Shown piece after piece: positions 1 to 8,697 of a DNA stretch of 64,000 nucleotides. Source of the stretch: Williamsia serinedens (lineage in GTDB: Bacteria > Actinomycetota > Actinomycetes > Mycobacteriales > Mycobacteriaceae); NCBI RefSeq assembly GCF_024171725.1, contig NZ_JAMTCG010000005.1, positions 248,001-312,000 on the forward strand. Direction: 5' to 3'. Below the pieces are notes generated by a model. It was not told the DNA's origin. It made no database searches and was given only the letters and a program-made list of their open reading frames with translations. Position 1 is the stretch's first letter; every line of letters begins with the position of its first letter. The translations under genes were made by a program, and so were the position numbers.

Positions 1-2
1 TC

Positions 3-437
3 GTCATCGCCGGACTCGCCGCCGTGTCGGTGTTCTTCGCGGTGGGGACATCGCGCGTCGACGACCGCGCCGCCCAGCGCGCGGAGTACGTCGCGTTCGC
101 ACGACAGATGGTGGTGAACCTGACGTCGCTGAGCCCGTCCACCGTCGACGCGACTCTCGACGAGTTCCGCAGGGACGCCAGCGGAAAGGCGCTCGAGGAC
201 ACGTCGCAGACGCTGCAGCAGACCGTCGACCTCATCAAGTCGCAGAACGTGACGACGAAGGGGACCATCCTCGCCGACGCCGTCGTCTCCAGTGACGCCG
301 ACCAGGCGACCGTGCTCATCGTGTCCGGCTGGACCATGAACAACTCTCAGCCGGTGGTGCAGACCTTCCGGTGGAAGGTCACCGTCTCGAGGATCGACGG
401 GCAGATGAAGCTGACCGGATACGAGTGGGTGACATGA
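3..437 (+). CDS. Mce-associated membrane protein, 5' partial
   Basis: The reading frame is open from the first bases, so the start codon lies left of the window. What remains is a hydrophobic segment (VIAGLAAVSVFFAVG) followed by about 125 residues of extracytoplasmic domain without cysteines. This layout, one N-terminal helix and a small NTF2-like outer domain, is that of the Mas proteins encoded at the 3' ends of actinobacterial mce operons, where they stabilise Mce transport complexes. Its stop overlaps the next start by 4 bp (ATGA at 434-437), so the two are co-translated. I infer that an mce operon continues to the left. Exact subfamily is unknown. Confidence 0.7.
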   Translation, partial: VIAGLAAVSVFFAVGTSRVDDRAAQRAEYVAFARQMVVNLTSLSPSTVDATLDEFRRDASGKALEDTSQTLQQTVDLIKSQNVTTKGTILADAVVSSDADQATVLIVSGWTMNNSQPVVQTFRWKVTVSRIDGQMKLTGYEWVT

Positions 438-1114
438 GCACCGACACCGCGGTCCTCGAGACCGACGACTCCGCGCCGACTCCCGACAGCCCGTGGAGGT
501 CGACCCGCGTGCGGATCGTCGCGGCGATCCTGGTCCTGCTGGTGATCGCGGGAGCCGTCGCGGCGACCGTGATCGGTCTCCGGTGGTCGTCGGCGACCGA
601 TCGAGAGGACGCCCGCGGGGCCGCCCTCGACGCCGGCAAGCGGTACGCCACGGTCATGTTCGGCTTCGACCCCGCCACCGTCGACGGCAACGTCGCGCAG
701 GCGAAGGCGGGTCTCGTCGGCAAGGCCCGCACGACCTACGACGACATCATGAAGTCGAGCGACCTGTCGGCCCAGGTGAAGCAGCAGAAGGTGACCTCGA
801 CGGTCACCATCCAGGAGGCCGGGGTCTCGTCGGCGAGCGCGAATCGCGCCACCGTCCTCATCTTCATGAACCAGTCGGTGTCCAAGGGCGACAACCAGTT
901 GGTCCGCGTGGAACCGAGCCGCGTCGAGTACTCGATGGTGCGTTCCGGCGACCGGTGGCTCATCGACAACATCACCGTCATCACCGACGACTCGCTGCGT
1001 CAGAAACTGAAGCTGGACCCGTCGAGCGCACCGTCTGCCAGTGGCGCCGTCGCCCCGCCCGGGTCGTCGACACCGGCGCCGCCGGCCGCGTCGTCCCCCG
1101 CTCCCGCGGGGTGA
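434..1114 (+). CDS. Mce-associated membrane protein
   Basis: A 226-residue protein with a cytoplasmic N-terminus of about 30 residues, one transmembrane helix (VRIVAAILVLLVIAGAVAATV), a Mas-type outer domain and a Pro/Ala/Ser-rich C-terminal tail. The start at 434 was chosen because it overlaps the stop of the preceding Mas gene by 4 bp and gives a normal N-terminus. It is the last gene of its operon. Its stop lies only 3 bp from the stop of the convergent FKBP gene, leaving no room for a terminator between them. Role inferred from family and context: accessory subunit of an Mce lipid importer. Confidence 0.7.
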   Translation: MSTDTAVLETDDSAPTPDSPWRSTRVRIVAAILVLLVIAGAVAATVIGLRWSSATDREDARGAALDAGKRYATVMFGFDPATVDGNVAQAKAGLVGKARTTYDDIMKSSDLSAQVKQQKVTSTVTIQEAGVSSASANRATVLIFMNQSVSKGDNQLVRVEPSRVEYSMVRSGDRWLIDNITVITDDSLRQKLKLDPSSAPSASGAVAPPGSSTPAPPAASSPAPAG

Positions 1115-1117
1115 CGC

Positions 1118-1726
1118 TCAGCTGATCCCGACGAGGTCGACGACGAAGACCAGGGTGGAGTTCGCGGGCAGGCCCGGCTGCGACTGGTCGCCGTAGCCGA
1201 GGGCCGGCGGGATGACGATCTCGCGACGGCCGCCGACCTTCATGCCGACGATGCCCTCGGAGAAGCCGGGGACCACACCCGACAGCGGGAAGTCGACCGG
1301 GGTGCTGCCCTGCTTCCAACTGGCGTCGAACACCGAGCCGTCGGAGTAGAGCGCGCCGACGTAGCGCACCGAGACGGTGTCCGCTGCGGTCGCGGTGCGG
1401 CCGTTGCCGGTGACGAGGTCGGCGACGCGGAGGTCGCCGGGCGGGGTGCCGCTGCCCGCGGCGATCGTCGGCTCCTTACCGGTGTCGGTCGCGTTCGCGG
1501 TGATCTGCGGGATGCCCTCGGAGCCCGGTGTCCCCGACCTGACCGGCGCCGTGCCGGTCGGCGCCGCGGCGGTACCCGTGTCGGTACCGGTCGACGCGGT
1601 GTCGGTGGTGGTGGTGCTCGACGCCGACGAACTCGACGAGCCGGAGTCCCCGCAGGCGACGCCGACGAGGGCGACGGCGACGGCGAGGGACACGGCGGCG
1701 GTGGCGGACTTCAGATCACGGCGCAT
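1118..1726 (-). CDS. FKBP-type peptidyl-prolyl isomerase, lipoprotein
   Basis: A 202-residue secreted prolyl isomerase. The N-terminus has a signal peptide (KSATAAVSLAVAVALVG) ending in GVAC, a weak lipobox with Cys25 as likely lipidation site. A low-complexity Ser/Thr/Gly/Ala linker of about 65 residues follows, then an FKBP domain (residues about 98-202) with family landmarks VSVRYVGAL, VPGFSEGIVGMKVGGRREI, IPPALGYG and LVFVVDLV. It should speed cis-trans prolyl isomerisation of exported proteins at the cell surface. The start at 1726 was chosen because it begins the signal peptide; the frame runs on upstream but encodes only an antisense shadow of the aldehyde dehydrogenase gene. Confidence 0.88.
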   Translation of the reverse strand: MRRDLKSATAAVSLAVAVALVGVACGDSGSSSSSASSTTTTDTASTGTDTGTAAAPTGTAPVRSGTPGSEGIPQITANATDTGKEPTIAAGSGTPPGDLRVADLVTGNGRTATAADTVSVRYVGALYSDGSVFDASWKQGSTPVDFPLSGVVPGFSEGIVGMKVGGRREIVIPPALGYGDQSQPGLPANSTLVFVVDLVGIS

Positions 1727-1775
1727 GCCCCGACCGTATCCTGCGTGCTCGGATGCGCCGCCCGACGCGCGGCGA

Positions 1776-3257
1776 TCAGGCCGTCGGCTCGTACCCCATC
1801 GGCAGGATGATCGACTTGGTCTCGAGGTAGCTCTCGACGCCCTCGCGGCCGTTCTCGCGGCCGACGCCGGAGTTCTTGTAGCCACCGAACGGGGAGCCGG
1901 GATCGATGGCGTACCAGTTGATCCCGAGCGTCCCGGTCCGGATGCGACCGGCGATCTCGATGCCCTTCTCCACGTCGGCGGTGTAGATCGCGCCGGCGAG
2001 TCCGTACTCGGAGTCGTTGGCAATGTCGACGGCCTCGTCGACGGTGTCGTAGTCGATGATCGACAGGACCGGGCCGAAGATCTCCTCCTGGGCGATCCGC
2101 ATGTCGTTGGTGACGTCGGCGAAGACCGTCGGCGCCAGGTAGTAGCCGGAGTCCATGCCCTCGGGACGGCCACCCTCGACGACCGCGGTCGCGCCCGCCT
2201 CCTTGCCGAGGCGGACGTAGTCCTCGATCTTGTCGCGCTGCTTCTCGGTGATGATCGGTCCGAGGACGAGTCCGGGTGCCATCGCCTCCGCGGCGGCGGC
2301 GACCGCGGCGACGATCTCGTCGTGTCGGCTGCGGGGGATGAGGATGCGGGTCTGCGCGACACACGCCTGGCCGGTGTTGAACAGGCCGTAGAACGCGAGC
2401 ATCCCGGCGATCTCGTCGACCTTCGCGTCGTCGAGGACGATAGCCGCCGACTTGCCGCCGAGCTCGAGCTGGCAGCTCTTGAGCTGCTCCCCGCAGGCGG
2501 CGCCGATCTGCTTGCCGGCGCGGGTCGACCCGGTGAACGTGATCTTGTCGACGCCCGGGTGGTCGACGAGCGCCTTGCCGGTCTCGACACCGCCGGTGAC
2601 CACCGACAGCACGCCCTCCGGCAGACCGGCCTCGGCGAAGATCTCCGCGACGACGAACGCCGACAGCGGGGTCTCCGGCGCGGGCTTCAGGACGACCGAG
2701 CAGCCGGCGGCGAGCGACGGTCCGAGCTTGTTGCACGCGAGGAACAGCGGCACGTTCCACGCGGTGATCGCGCCGACGACGCCGACGGGTTCGCGTTCGA
2801 CGCGGGTGGTCCCGAACAGGCCGGTGCGGTGCTCCACCCAGGCGATCTCGTTCTCGATCGCGTCGGCGTAGGCCCGCAGCACGCCGGTGCCGGGGAGCTG
2901 CTGCAGCGTCGCGATGTCGCCTTCGCTGGCACCCATCTCGCCGGACACCAGTGCGGCGATCGACGAGATGCGCTCCTCGATCAGGTCGGCGGCGCGGCGC
3001 AGCACCGCGGCGCGTTCGGCGGGGGCGGTGCGGCTCCACACGCCGGACTCGAACGCGGCGCGGGCGGCGCCCACCGCGGCGTCGACGTCCCGCGCGTCGC
3101 CGTCGGGTGCGCTGCCGACGTGGTCACCGGTCGCCGGTGAGCGCACCTCGAGGCGGGCGGTGGAGTGCGGGGCCTGCCAGCGTCCACCGATGTAGAGCTC
3201 GTCGTGGTCGTGCGACGCGGTGGCCGCCGTGGCCGGGGTGTCGATGGTGTCGGTCAT
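1776..3257 (-). CDS. NAD(P)-dependent aldehyde dehydrogenase, probably KstR-regulated
   Basis: A 493-residue aldehyde dehydrogenase of normal family length. Visible landmarks are AWNVPLFLACNKLGPSLAAG, the cofactor-loop sequence FTGSTRAGKQIG, the general-base region LELGGKSAAI, the catalytic Cys in FNTGQACVAQTRI, and the C-terminal GINWYAIDPGSPFGGYKNSG. It oxidises aldehydes to acids; the substrate is not visible. By recall it resembles the mycobacterial Rv0223c group. A perfect TnnAACnnGTTnnA site at 3307-3320 lies about 50 bp upstream, so KstR control and a role in steroid or other lipid breakdown are likely. The ATG at 3257 was preferred to an upstream in-frame GTG at 3299 because the latter adds residues unlike the family. 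Confidence 0.9.
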   Translation of the reverse strand: MTDTIDTPATAATASHDHDELYIGGRWQAPHSTARLEVRSPATGDHVGSAPDGDARDVDAAVGAARAAFESGVWSRTAPAERAAVLRRAADLIEERISSIAALVSGEMGASEGDIATLQQLPGTGVLRAYADAIENEIAWVEHRTGLFGTTRVEREPVGVVGAITAWNVPLFLACNKLGPSLAAGCSVVLKPAPETPLSAFVVAEIFAEAGLPEGVLSVVTGGVETGKALVDHPGVDKITFTGSTRAGKQIGAACGEQLKSCQLELGGKSAAIVLDDAKVDEIAGMLAFYGLFNTGQACVAQTRILIPRSRHDEIVAAVAAAAEAMAPGLVLGPIITEKQRDKIEDYVRLGKEAGATAVVEGGRPEGMDSGYYLAPTVFADVTNDMRIAQEEIFGPVLSIIDYDTVDEAVDIANDSEYGLAGAIYTADVEKGIEIAGRIRTGTLGINWYAIDPGSPFGGYKNSGVGRENGREGVESYLETKSIILPMGYEPTA

Positions 3258-3306
3258 GAGGATGCGCGCTCCAGTCCGCTCAGGTGTGATGCTCGACACC
3301 CGATAC

Positions 3307-3320
3307 TAGAACACGTTCCA
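3307..3320. promoter_or_regulatory. KstR-type operator upstream of the aldehyde dehydrogenase gene
   Basis: TAGAACACGTTCCA matches the KstR consensus TnnAACnnGTTnnA at every fixed position. KstR is the TetR repressor of cholesterol catabolism genes in mycobacteria and rhodococci. The site lies 50 bp before the start at 3257, in the 86-bp gap behind the LON-domain gene, a sensible place for a repressor. kstR itself is not in this window. Confidence 0.7.
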
Positions 3321-3343
3321 GTTCTGTGGGACCTCGGTGTCCG

Positions 3344-3997
3344 TCAGTCCATCAACTGGAAACGGATCGCCGCCGTCACCGACTCGACGGCCTCGCCGAG
3401 CGCCTCGATGCGTTCGAGCGGCGACGGTGCGGCGAGGATCTCGTACCGGTCGGCCTGGCCGATCGGCAGCTGACCGGCCCAGCGGAAGGCGCGGTCGACG
3501 TCGTCCAGGTCGTCGGTGTCCGAGGTGTCGTCGAACTCGACGTCGGCCCGGCCCGCCGACCGCACCAGCTCGAACAGCTCACGAATCCTGTCGGCCACCG
3601 CCGCGTACTGCGAGTCCAACGACTCCGCACCGAACGACACGATGGGCTCGTCGGGGTAATCCTCGACCAGGGCGCGGGGGTAGGGGTCGTCGGGCAGCCA
3701 GTCGACGACGCGGAGACGGTCGGTGCCGACGCAGCGGACCAGTGCGCGTCCGTCGTCCTTCACGTGGTGCTCGACGATCACGGCACTGGTCGCGATCATG
3801 TGTCGCTCGTCGCTGCCACCGACCTCGGCCCCGCGGGCGATGAGGACGACGCCGAACTTCGGGTCGTCGGACTCCAGGCAGTGGGCGAGCATCTCGCGGT
3901 ACCGCGGCTCGAAGATCTGCAACGGCAGCAGCTCGCCAGGGAGCAGCGCCATGCCCAACGGGAACATCGCCATCTGCTGCACCGGGGGAGCGGCCAT
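3344..3997 (-). CDS. LON peptidase substrate-binding domain protein
   Basis: A 217-residue soluble protein carrying only the N-terminal (LON-ND) domain of Lon protease: the opening MAMFPLGMALLPGELLPLQIFEPRYREM is the family signature, followed by the expected beta-rich segment and a helical C-terminus. No AAA+ or protease domain follows, so it is a stand-alone domain protein as found widely in actinobacteria, of unproven function and possibly substrate recognition or an adaptor role. It is single, with the KstR-site intergenic region downstream and 63 bp to mhuD upstream. Confidence 0.85.
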   Translation of the reverse strand: MAAPPVQQMAMFPLGMALLPGELLPLQIFEPRYREMLAHCLESDDPKFGVVLIARGAEVGGSDERHMIATSAVIVEHHVKDDGRALVRCVGTDRLRVVDWLPDDPYPRALVEDYPDEPIVSFGAESLDSQYAAVADRIRELFELVRSAGRADVEFDDTSDTDDLDDVDRAFRWAGQLPIGQADRYEILAAPSPLERIEALGEAVESVTAAIRFQLMD

Positions 3998-4060
3998 GGC
4001 TCCACGGTAGCTCGCGGCGTCGCGTGTGCCCGGTTCTCGCGGAGAGGTGGTGCGCGCCCG

Positions 4061-4369
4061 TCAGGACGAGGGGCGTGCGTCCAGCACGACCTCGAACTCG
4101 AGGAGGTCGGCGCCGCTCGCGACCGGGTTCGCGCGCTCGCCGGCGTGCGCCTCGCGCGCCGGGCCGCCCGCCCACGCGGCGAACGCCTCATCGGACTCCC
4201 ACTGCGTGACGACGAAGTAGCGATCGTCGCCCTTCACCGGGCGCAGCAGCTGGAAGCCGAGGAAACCGGGCGTCCCGTCGACGGTGTGGGCGCGGTTCGC
4301 GAACCGCTTCTCGAGCTCCGGACCCGCGCCCTCGGGGACGGAGATCGCGTTGATCTTCACGACTGCCAT
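4061..4369 (-). CDS. mhuD: Heme-degrading monooxygenase (MhuD family)
   Basis: A 102-residue antibiotic-biosynthesis-monooxygenase-fold protein closely matching mycobacterial MhuD, which opens heme to mycobilin and releases iron. The known MhuD residues Asn7, Trp66 and His75 fall at exactly these positions here (VVKIN, EAFAAW, AREAH). The adjacent hydrolase and the following mutY-canB order match M. tuberculosis Rv3592-Rv3588c, which supports orthology. It is divergent from the hydrolase gene, with only about 20 bp between the starts, so their promoters must overlap. It acts in the cytoplasm in iron recovery from heme. Confidence 0.92.
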   Translation of the reverse strand: MAVVKINAISVPEGAGPELEKRFANRAHTVDGTPGFLGFQLLRPVKGDDRYFVVTQWESDEAFAAWAGGPAREAHAGERANPVASGADLLEFEVVLDARPSS

Positions 4370-4388
4370 GCCCGCTATCGTATCGACC

Positions 4389-5183
4389 GTGCCCGCCGAG
4401 TCCGGATTGCTGGATCACGGGAGCGCGGTCGACGACGAGGCCCACGACGTCCCACCGATCCTCCTGCTGCACGGTCTGATGGGACGCGGACGCACGTGGC
4501 GGCGGCAGATCCCGTGGTTGCGGCGCTACGGACGGGTGTTCACCGTCGACGCCGCGTTCCACACCGGGGCGGGCGGCGTCGACATCGACGACCTCGGCGC
4601 CGACGAGATCGCGACCGAACGGTTCGTCGCCGACATCGCCGAGACCCTGGTCTGGATCGACAGCGGACCGGCGGTCCTGATCGGCCACTCGATGGGTGCG
4701 CTGCACGCGTTCTGCGCCGCCGCGGCCTATCCCGAGCTGGTCTCCGCGCTCGTCGTCGAGGACATGGCGCCCGACTTCCGTGGCCGCACCACCGCCGAGT
4801 GGTCGGAGGTGTTCGCGCACTGGCCCGCACGGCTCGACTCGCCCGCGCATGCCGCGGAGGTGTTCGGCCCCGTCGCGGGCCGCTACTTCCACGACGCCTT
4901 CGACGACGGTGCGATCCACGGTGACCTCGGGGTGTGGCAGGCGATCGCCGACGAGTGGGGTGTGCGGTCGTATTGGGACGAATGGGCCGCGGTGTCGGTG
5001 CCGTCGCTGCTGATCGAGGCCGGCAACGGCGTCACGCCGCCCGGACAGATGGCGCGGATGGCGCAGATGAACCCGCTGGCAACGCATCTCGTCGTCGAGG
5101 GTGCGGGGCACCTCGTGCACGACGACCGCCCCGAGACCTATCGTGGTGCGGTCGAGGCGTTCCTGTCGTCGACCCTGCCCTGA
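4389..5183 (+). CDS. Alpha/beta hydrolase (Rv3591c-like)
   Basis: A 264-residue alpha/beta hydrolase. It shows the oxyanion-hole motif LLLHGLMGRGRTW, the nucleophile elbow GHSMGA and the C-terminal catalytic His in GAGHLVHDD. The substrate is unknown. The position next to mhuD and mutY matches Rv3591c of M. tuberculosis. The GTG at 4389 was chosen because the in-frame ATG at 4368 would overlap the divergent mhuD start codon. A TATCGT box 7 nt before the GTG suggests a leaderless transcript. Its 3' end overlaps the convergent mutY gene by 46 bp. Confidence 0.82.
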   Translation: MPAESGLLDHGSAVDDEAHDVPPILLLHGLMGRGRTWRRQIPWLRRYGRVFTVDAAFHTGAGGVDIDDLGADEIATERFVADIAETLVWIDSGPAVLIGHSMGALHAFCAAAAYPELVSALVVEDMAPDFRGRTTAEWSEVFAHWPARLDSPAHAAEVFGPVAGRYFHDAFDDGAIHGDLGVWQAIADEWGVRSYWDEWAAVSVPSLLIEAGNGVTPPGQMARMAQMNPLATHLVVEGAGHLVHDDRPETYRGAVEAFLSSTLP

Positions 5184-6091
5184 CCGGTTCCCTCGCCGGC
5201 GAGCCAGAACAGGCTCCCGTCGGATGTCTCGACGAGCCCGTCGGCGAGCAGCGAGTCGAGCGCCCGCTCCCGTTGCCCGGGATCCCTCGTCCAGACGGTG
5301 TCGAGCCGCACCCGCTCCACAGGACCTGTGGCGGAACGGAACTCGTCGAGGATGAGGCCACGCACCTGGCGATCGGTGCCGGCGAACCGCTGCACCTTCT
5401 TCGGCGTCGTCACCGCGGGCCGCCCCGCCTGCACCCACGCGCAGTCGGGGAGGGGGCAGGCAGCGCACGACGGGGTGCGCGCCGTGCAGACCAGCGCGCC
5501 GAGTTCCATCAGCGCGGCGGAGAACCGGGGGGCGATGTCGACCCGTGGCGGCAGCAGTGCCTGCGCGTCGGCGAGATCCGTACGTGCGGGGGACCCGGCG
5601 TCCCCACGACCGTGGATCGCGCGGGCGATCACCCGTCGGACGTTGATGTCCACCACCGGGACCGGTGCGTCGAAGGCGAAGCAGGCGACCGCGCGGGCGG
5701 TGTAGTCGCCGACACCGGGCAGGGTCAGCAGCGTGTCGACGTCGCTCGGCACCTCGTCGTCGAAGCGGTCGGCGAGGACCGTCGCGCACTCGTGCAGTCG
5801 CATCGCGCGCCGCGGGTAGCCGAGCTTGCCCCAGGCGCGCACGACCTCGCCGACGCTCTCACGCGCCATCGCCGACGGCACCGGCCACCGCTCGATCCAC
5901 TCCAGCCACTTCGGGATCACGCGCGCGACAGGGGTCTGCTGCAACATGATCTCGCTGATCAGGATCTGCCACGCGGACACGTCGTCGGCCCGCCACGGGA
6001 GGTCGCGCTCGTGGTCGTCGAACCAGGCCAGCAGGGATTCGTGGAAAGTCACAACGGCGTCCTGTCCGATTGTCGGCACAATGTCATGCAT
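5138..6091 (-). CDS. mutY: A/G-specific adenine glycosylase MutY
   Basis: About 317 residues; removes adenine mispaired with 8-oxoguanine in base-excision repair. Landmarks: QQTPVARVIPKW, the helix-hairpin-helix LPGVGDYTARAV followed by the catalytic-Asp segment PVVDINVRRVIAR, and the four-cysteine iron-sulfur motif CTARTPSCAACPLPDC. The start is uncertain: ATG at 6091 overlaps the divergent carbonic anhydrase start, and GTG codons at 6079 and 6052 are alternatives that still precede the first conserved helix (FHESLLAWF). The 3' end overlaps the convergent hydrolase gene by 46 bp. Confidence 0.92.
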   Translation of the reverse strand: MHDIVPTIGQDAVVTFHESLLAWFDDHERDLPWRADDVSAWQILISEIMLQQTPVARVIPKWLEWIERWPVPSAMARESVGEVVRAWGKLGYPRRAMRLHECATVLADRFDDEVPSDVDTLLTLPGVGDYTARAVACFAFDAPVPVVDINVRRVIARAIHGRGDAGSPARTDLADAQALLPPRVDIAPRFSAALMELGALVCTARTPSCAACPLPDCAWVQAGRPAVTTPKKVQRFAGTDRQVRGLILDEFRSATGPVERVRLDTVWTRDPGQRERALDSLLADGLVETSDGSLFWLAGEGTGQGRVDDRNASTAPR

Positions 6092-6743
6092 GGCAGACAT
6101 CACCCCCGCACAGGCATGGCGCGATCTGCGCGACGGAAACGACCGGTTCGTCTCGGGCACACCCGCTCACCCGAGTCAGGGTATCGAGGACCGCACCCGG
6201 CTCACCCAGGGCCAGCACCCCAAGGCGATCCTCTTCGGCTGCTCGGACTCCCGGGTCGCCGCCGAGATAATCTTCGACCAGGGCCTCGGTGATCTCTTCG
6301 TCATCCGCACCGCCGGCCAGGCGATCGACTCCGCCGTGCTGGGGTCGATCGACTTCGCCGTCGCGGTGCTCGGCGTGCCGCTCATCGCGGTGCTCGGCCA
6401 CGACAGCTGCGGCGCGGTCGGCGCGACCATCAAGGCCCTCGACACCAACGAGCTGCCCGGCGGCCACATCCGCGACGTCGTCGAGAAGGTGACGCCGAGC
6501 ATCCTCCTCGGCCGCAGCGAAGGCCTCACCGAGACAGCCGATTTCGAGGCCAAGCACGTGTCGGAGACCGCTGCTCGCCTGCTCGAGCGGAGTTCGATCG
6601 TCTCCGACGGCGTGGAGTCGGGCAAGGTCGGCATCGTCGGGCTCACCTACAGCCTGGCCGAGGGCAAGGCCTACCTGCGGCAGGCCATCGGTGCCGTCGA
6701 CGACGCGCCCGACGAGGCGCACGCTGTCGCCGCGTCATCCTAG
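6090..6743 (+). CDS. canB: Beta-class carbonic anhydrase
   Basis: A 217-residue zinc enzyme interconverting CO2 and bicarbonate. The zinc and catalytic residues are visible: Cys51-Ser-Asp53-Ser-Arg55 in FGCSDSRVAAE, then His104 and Cys107 in LGHDSCGAVGA. Position beside mutY matches canB (Rv3588c) of M. tuberculosis. An in-frame ATG at 6081 is an alternative start. Both starts lie within a few bases of the divergent mutY start, so the two promoters must be interleaved. A strong terminator follows at 6795-6837. Confidence 0.92.
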   Translation: MADITPAQAWRDLRDGNDRFVSGTPAHPSQGIEDRTRLTQGQHPKAILFGCSDSRVAAEIIFDQGLGDLFVIRTAGQAIDSAVLGSIDFAVAVLGVPLIAVLGHDSCGAVGATIKALDTNELPGGHIRDVVEKVTPSILLGRSEGLTETADFEAKHVSETAARLLERSSIVSDGVESGKVGIVGLTYSLAEGKAYLRQAIGAVDDAPDEAHAVAASS

Positions 6744-6794
6744 GAATCGACTGAGAACCCAGTAGCGCCCGTCACTTTGTGACGACACGCCGCC

Positions 6795-6837
6795 AGAGGT
6801 CGGACCGCGGATGTGGTCCGACCTCTAGCGTTTCTTC
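6795..6837 (+). terminator. Rho-independent terminator of the carbonic anhydrase gene
   Basis: A perfect 12-bp inverted repeat (AGAGGTCGGACC at 6795-6806 and its complement at 6815-6826, 8-nt loop) is followed by TTTCTTC at 6831-6837. The stem and T-run sit 50 bp after the canB stop and end directly at the start of the next gene. Confidence 0.85.
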
Positions 6838-6838
6838 T

Positions 6839-7594
6839 GTGTTGGAACCGTCAGGCCCGTTGCCACCGGAGATCTACTGGCGCCGTCGTGCGCTGGCGAT
6901 CGCCGTCGTGGTCGTCGTGGTCGCGGTGATCATCGGACTGATCGTGTGGGCGTCGGGCGGGTCGGACTCGCCGCGGAACACCAGCGCGTCGGTCGCGCCC
7001 TCGTCGTCGCCATCGCTCTCGCTGCCGCCGTACGCGTCGGACAGTGCGGTGCCCGGGAGTGGTTCGGCGGGTTCGGGCGGATCCGGCGGGGCGCCCGGAC
7101 AGGTGCCCGCGTCGACGAATGCGTCGGGTGTCGTCGTCCCCGGTTCCACGACGCCGTCGGCGAACCCGACCGCGGTGCCCGCGTCGGGTCTGTGCCCGGA
7201 CCAGAACATCTCGGTGGTGCTCTACACCGACAAGCCGACGTACACCGTCGGGGATAAGCCGGTGTTCACGATCGTCGTCACCAACGCCGGGCTCGCCGAC
7301 TGCACGCGCGACGTCGGCAAGGACATGCAGAACGTGACCGTGCGCAGCCTCGACGGGACGCGCTACATCTGGTCGGCCACCGACTGCTCGCCGATCGCGT
7401 CGATCAACAACCAGACCCTCAAGCCGGCGCAGCAGTTCCGGGACACCATCGTGTGGTCGGGGACGACCAGTACCCCGGGTTGCAAGACGCCGCGCGTCGT
7501 CGCACCGGCCGGGCCGTACCAGGCCGTCGGGAACCTGGGCACCAAGGTGAGCGCGCCCATCACGTTCAACTTCGCGGACCCGCCCAGCCGCTGA
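6839..7594 (+). CDS. Membrane-anchored protein with Ig-like outer domain (Rv3587c-like)
   Basis: A 251-residue protein: short cytoplasmic N-terminus, one transmembrane helix (RRRALAIAVVVVVVAVIIGL), a Ser/Pro/Gly-rich linker of about 90 residues, and a C-terminal beta-sandwich-like domain (LCPDQNISVVLYTDKPTYTV onward) with four cysteines that may form disulfides. Function unknown; the order canB - membrane protein - disA matches Rv3588c-Rv3586. The GTG at 6839 was chosen because it is the first start after the canB terminator. The longer frame would include that hairpin. Confidence 0.8.
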   Translation: MLEPSGPLPPEIYWRRRALAIAVVVVVVAVIIGLIVWASGGSDSPRNTSASVAPSSSPSLSLPPYASDSAVPGSGSAGSGGSGGAPGQVPASTNASGVVVPGSTTPSANPTAVPASGLCPDQNISVVLYTDKPTYTVGDKPVFTIVVTNAGLADCTRDVGKDMQNVTVRSLDGTRYIWSATDCSPIASINNQTLKPAQQFRDTIVWSGTTSTPGCKTPRVVAPAGPYQAVGNLGTKVSAPITFNFADPPSR

Positions 7595-7600
7595 GCGGCG

Positions 7601-8683
7601 TCAGTCGAAGCGTTCGATCGTGGTCTCGGCGAGGCGCGAGAGGCCCTCGCGGATGTGGCGGGCCCAGATCTCGCCGATCCCGTCGACGGCCTGCAGGTCC
7701 GCTGCGCTCGTCGCGAGCAGCGCCTGCAGCGTGCCGTAGTTGCGGACCAGGCGGTCGACGTGCGCGAACTGCAGCCCCGGGATGCGGGACAGCAACCGGT
7801 AGCCGCGCGGGTTCATCGTCGTGTCCTGCGCGTCGAGCGTCGTCGGGTAGCCGAAGGCCCCGGCGAGCAGCGTCGAGTCGAGCAGGTCGGTGTCGTTGAG
7901 GGTCTCGATGGCCTCCAGCGCCTGCCGGACCTCCTCGGTGGACGCCGGCTCCGGGCTCGAGTAGTAGTCGCGCACGACGAGTTCACGGATCGTGTCGTTG
8001 TCGCCCTCGAGCTCCTCCAACTGCAGCGCCAACTGTCGGCCGTTGCTGCCGAGTTCGAGGACGTACTGCTGGATCTCGACGGACACGCGCCGGACCATCT
8101 CCATCCGCTGGACGGCGGTCATGGCCTCGCGCAGCGAGACGTAGTCCTCGATCTCGGCCCGCGACAGCCCCGCGCTGACCTCGTCGAGCCGGGTCTTGTA
8201 CCGCTGCAGGGTCGCGACGGCGAGGTTCGCGCGCGACAGGATCGGGTCGGAACCCTCGACGACGTAGCGCACGCCGTCGACGTAGGCCGAGACGATCGAC
8301 ATCGACGCGCTCACCGAGATCACGGGGTGCCCGGTCTGCACCGCGGTCCGTTCGGCGGCGCGGTGGCGGGTGCCGGACTCCTCGGTCGGGATCGAGGGGT
8401 CGGGGACGAGCTGCACGTTCGCGCGCACGATCTTGCTGCCGTCGGTCGACAGCACCACGGCGCCGTCCATCTTCGACAGCTCGCGCAGGCGGGTCGGGGC
8501 GAACTCGACGTCGAGGTGGAACCCGCCGTCACAGATGCGTTCGACGGCGTCGTCGTAACCGAGGACGATGAGCGCGCCGGTCCGGCCGCGCAGGATGCGC
8601 TCCAGTCCGTCGCGCAGGCCGGTGCCCGGGGCGACGCGGGCGATCGTCGCCCGCAGCAGGTCGCCGTGCGCCGCGTCCACCAT
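7601..8683 (-). CDS. disA: DNA-integrity scanning diadenylate cyclase DisA
   Basis: A 360-residue enzyme that makes cyclic di-AMP from two ATP. The DAC domain shows the catalytic DGA motif (residues 73-75) and the RHR motif (106-108). A helical linker and a C-terminal helix-hairpin-helix DNA-binding domain ([20 protein letters not shown]) follow. The ATG at 8683 was chosen because it gives the usual length of about 358 residues and has AGAGGACT upstream; an in-frame TTG at 8734 lies inside a strong hairpin. In M. tuberculosis disA directly follows radA, but here an opposite-strand gene and repeats separate them. Confidence 0.95.
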   Translation of the reverse strand: MVDAAHGDLLRATIARVAPGTGLRDGLERILRGRTGALIVLGYDDAVERICDGGFHLDVEFAPTRLRELSKMDGAVVLSTDGSKIVRANVQLVPDPSIPTEESGTRHRAAERTAVQTGHPVISVSASMSIVSAYVDGVRYVVEGSDPILSRANLAVATLQRYKTRLDEVSAGLSRAEIEDYVSLREAMTAVQRMEMVRRVSVEIQQYVLELGSNGRQLALQLEELEGDNDTIRELVVRDYYSSPEPASTEEVRQALEAIETLNDTDLLDSTLLAGAFGYPTTLDAQDTTMNPRGYRLLSRIPGLQFAHVDRLVRNYGTLQALLATSAADLQAVDGIGEIWARHIREGLSRLAETTIERFD

Positions 8684-8697
8684 CGAGAGTCCTCTGC

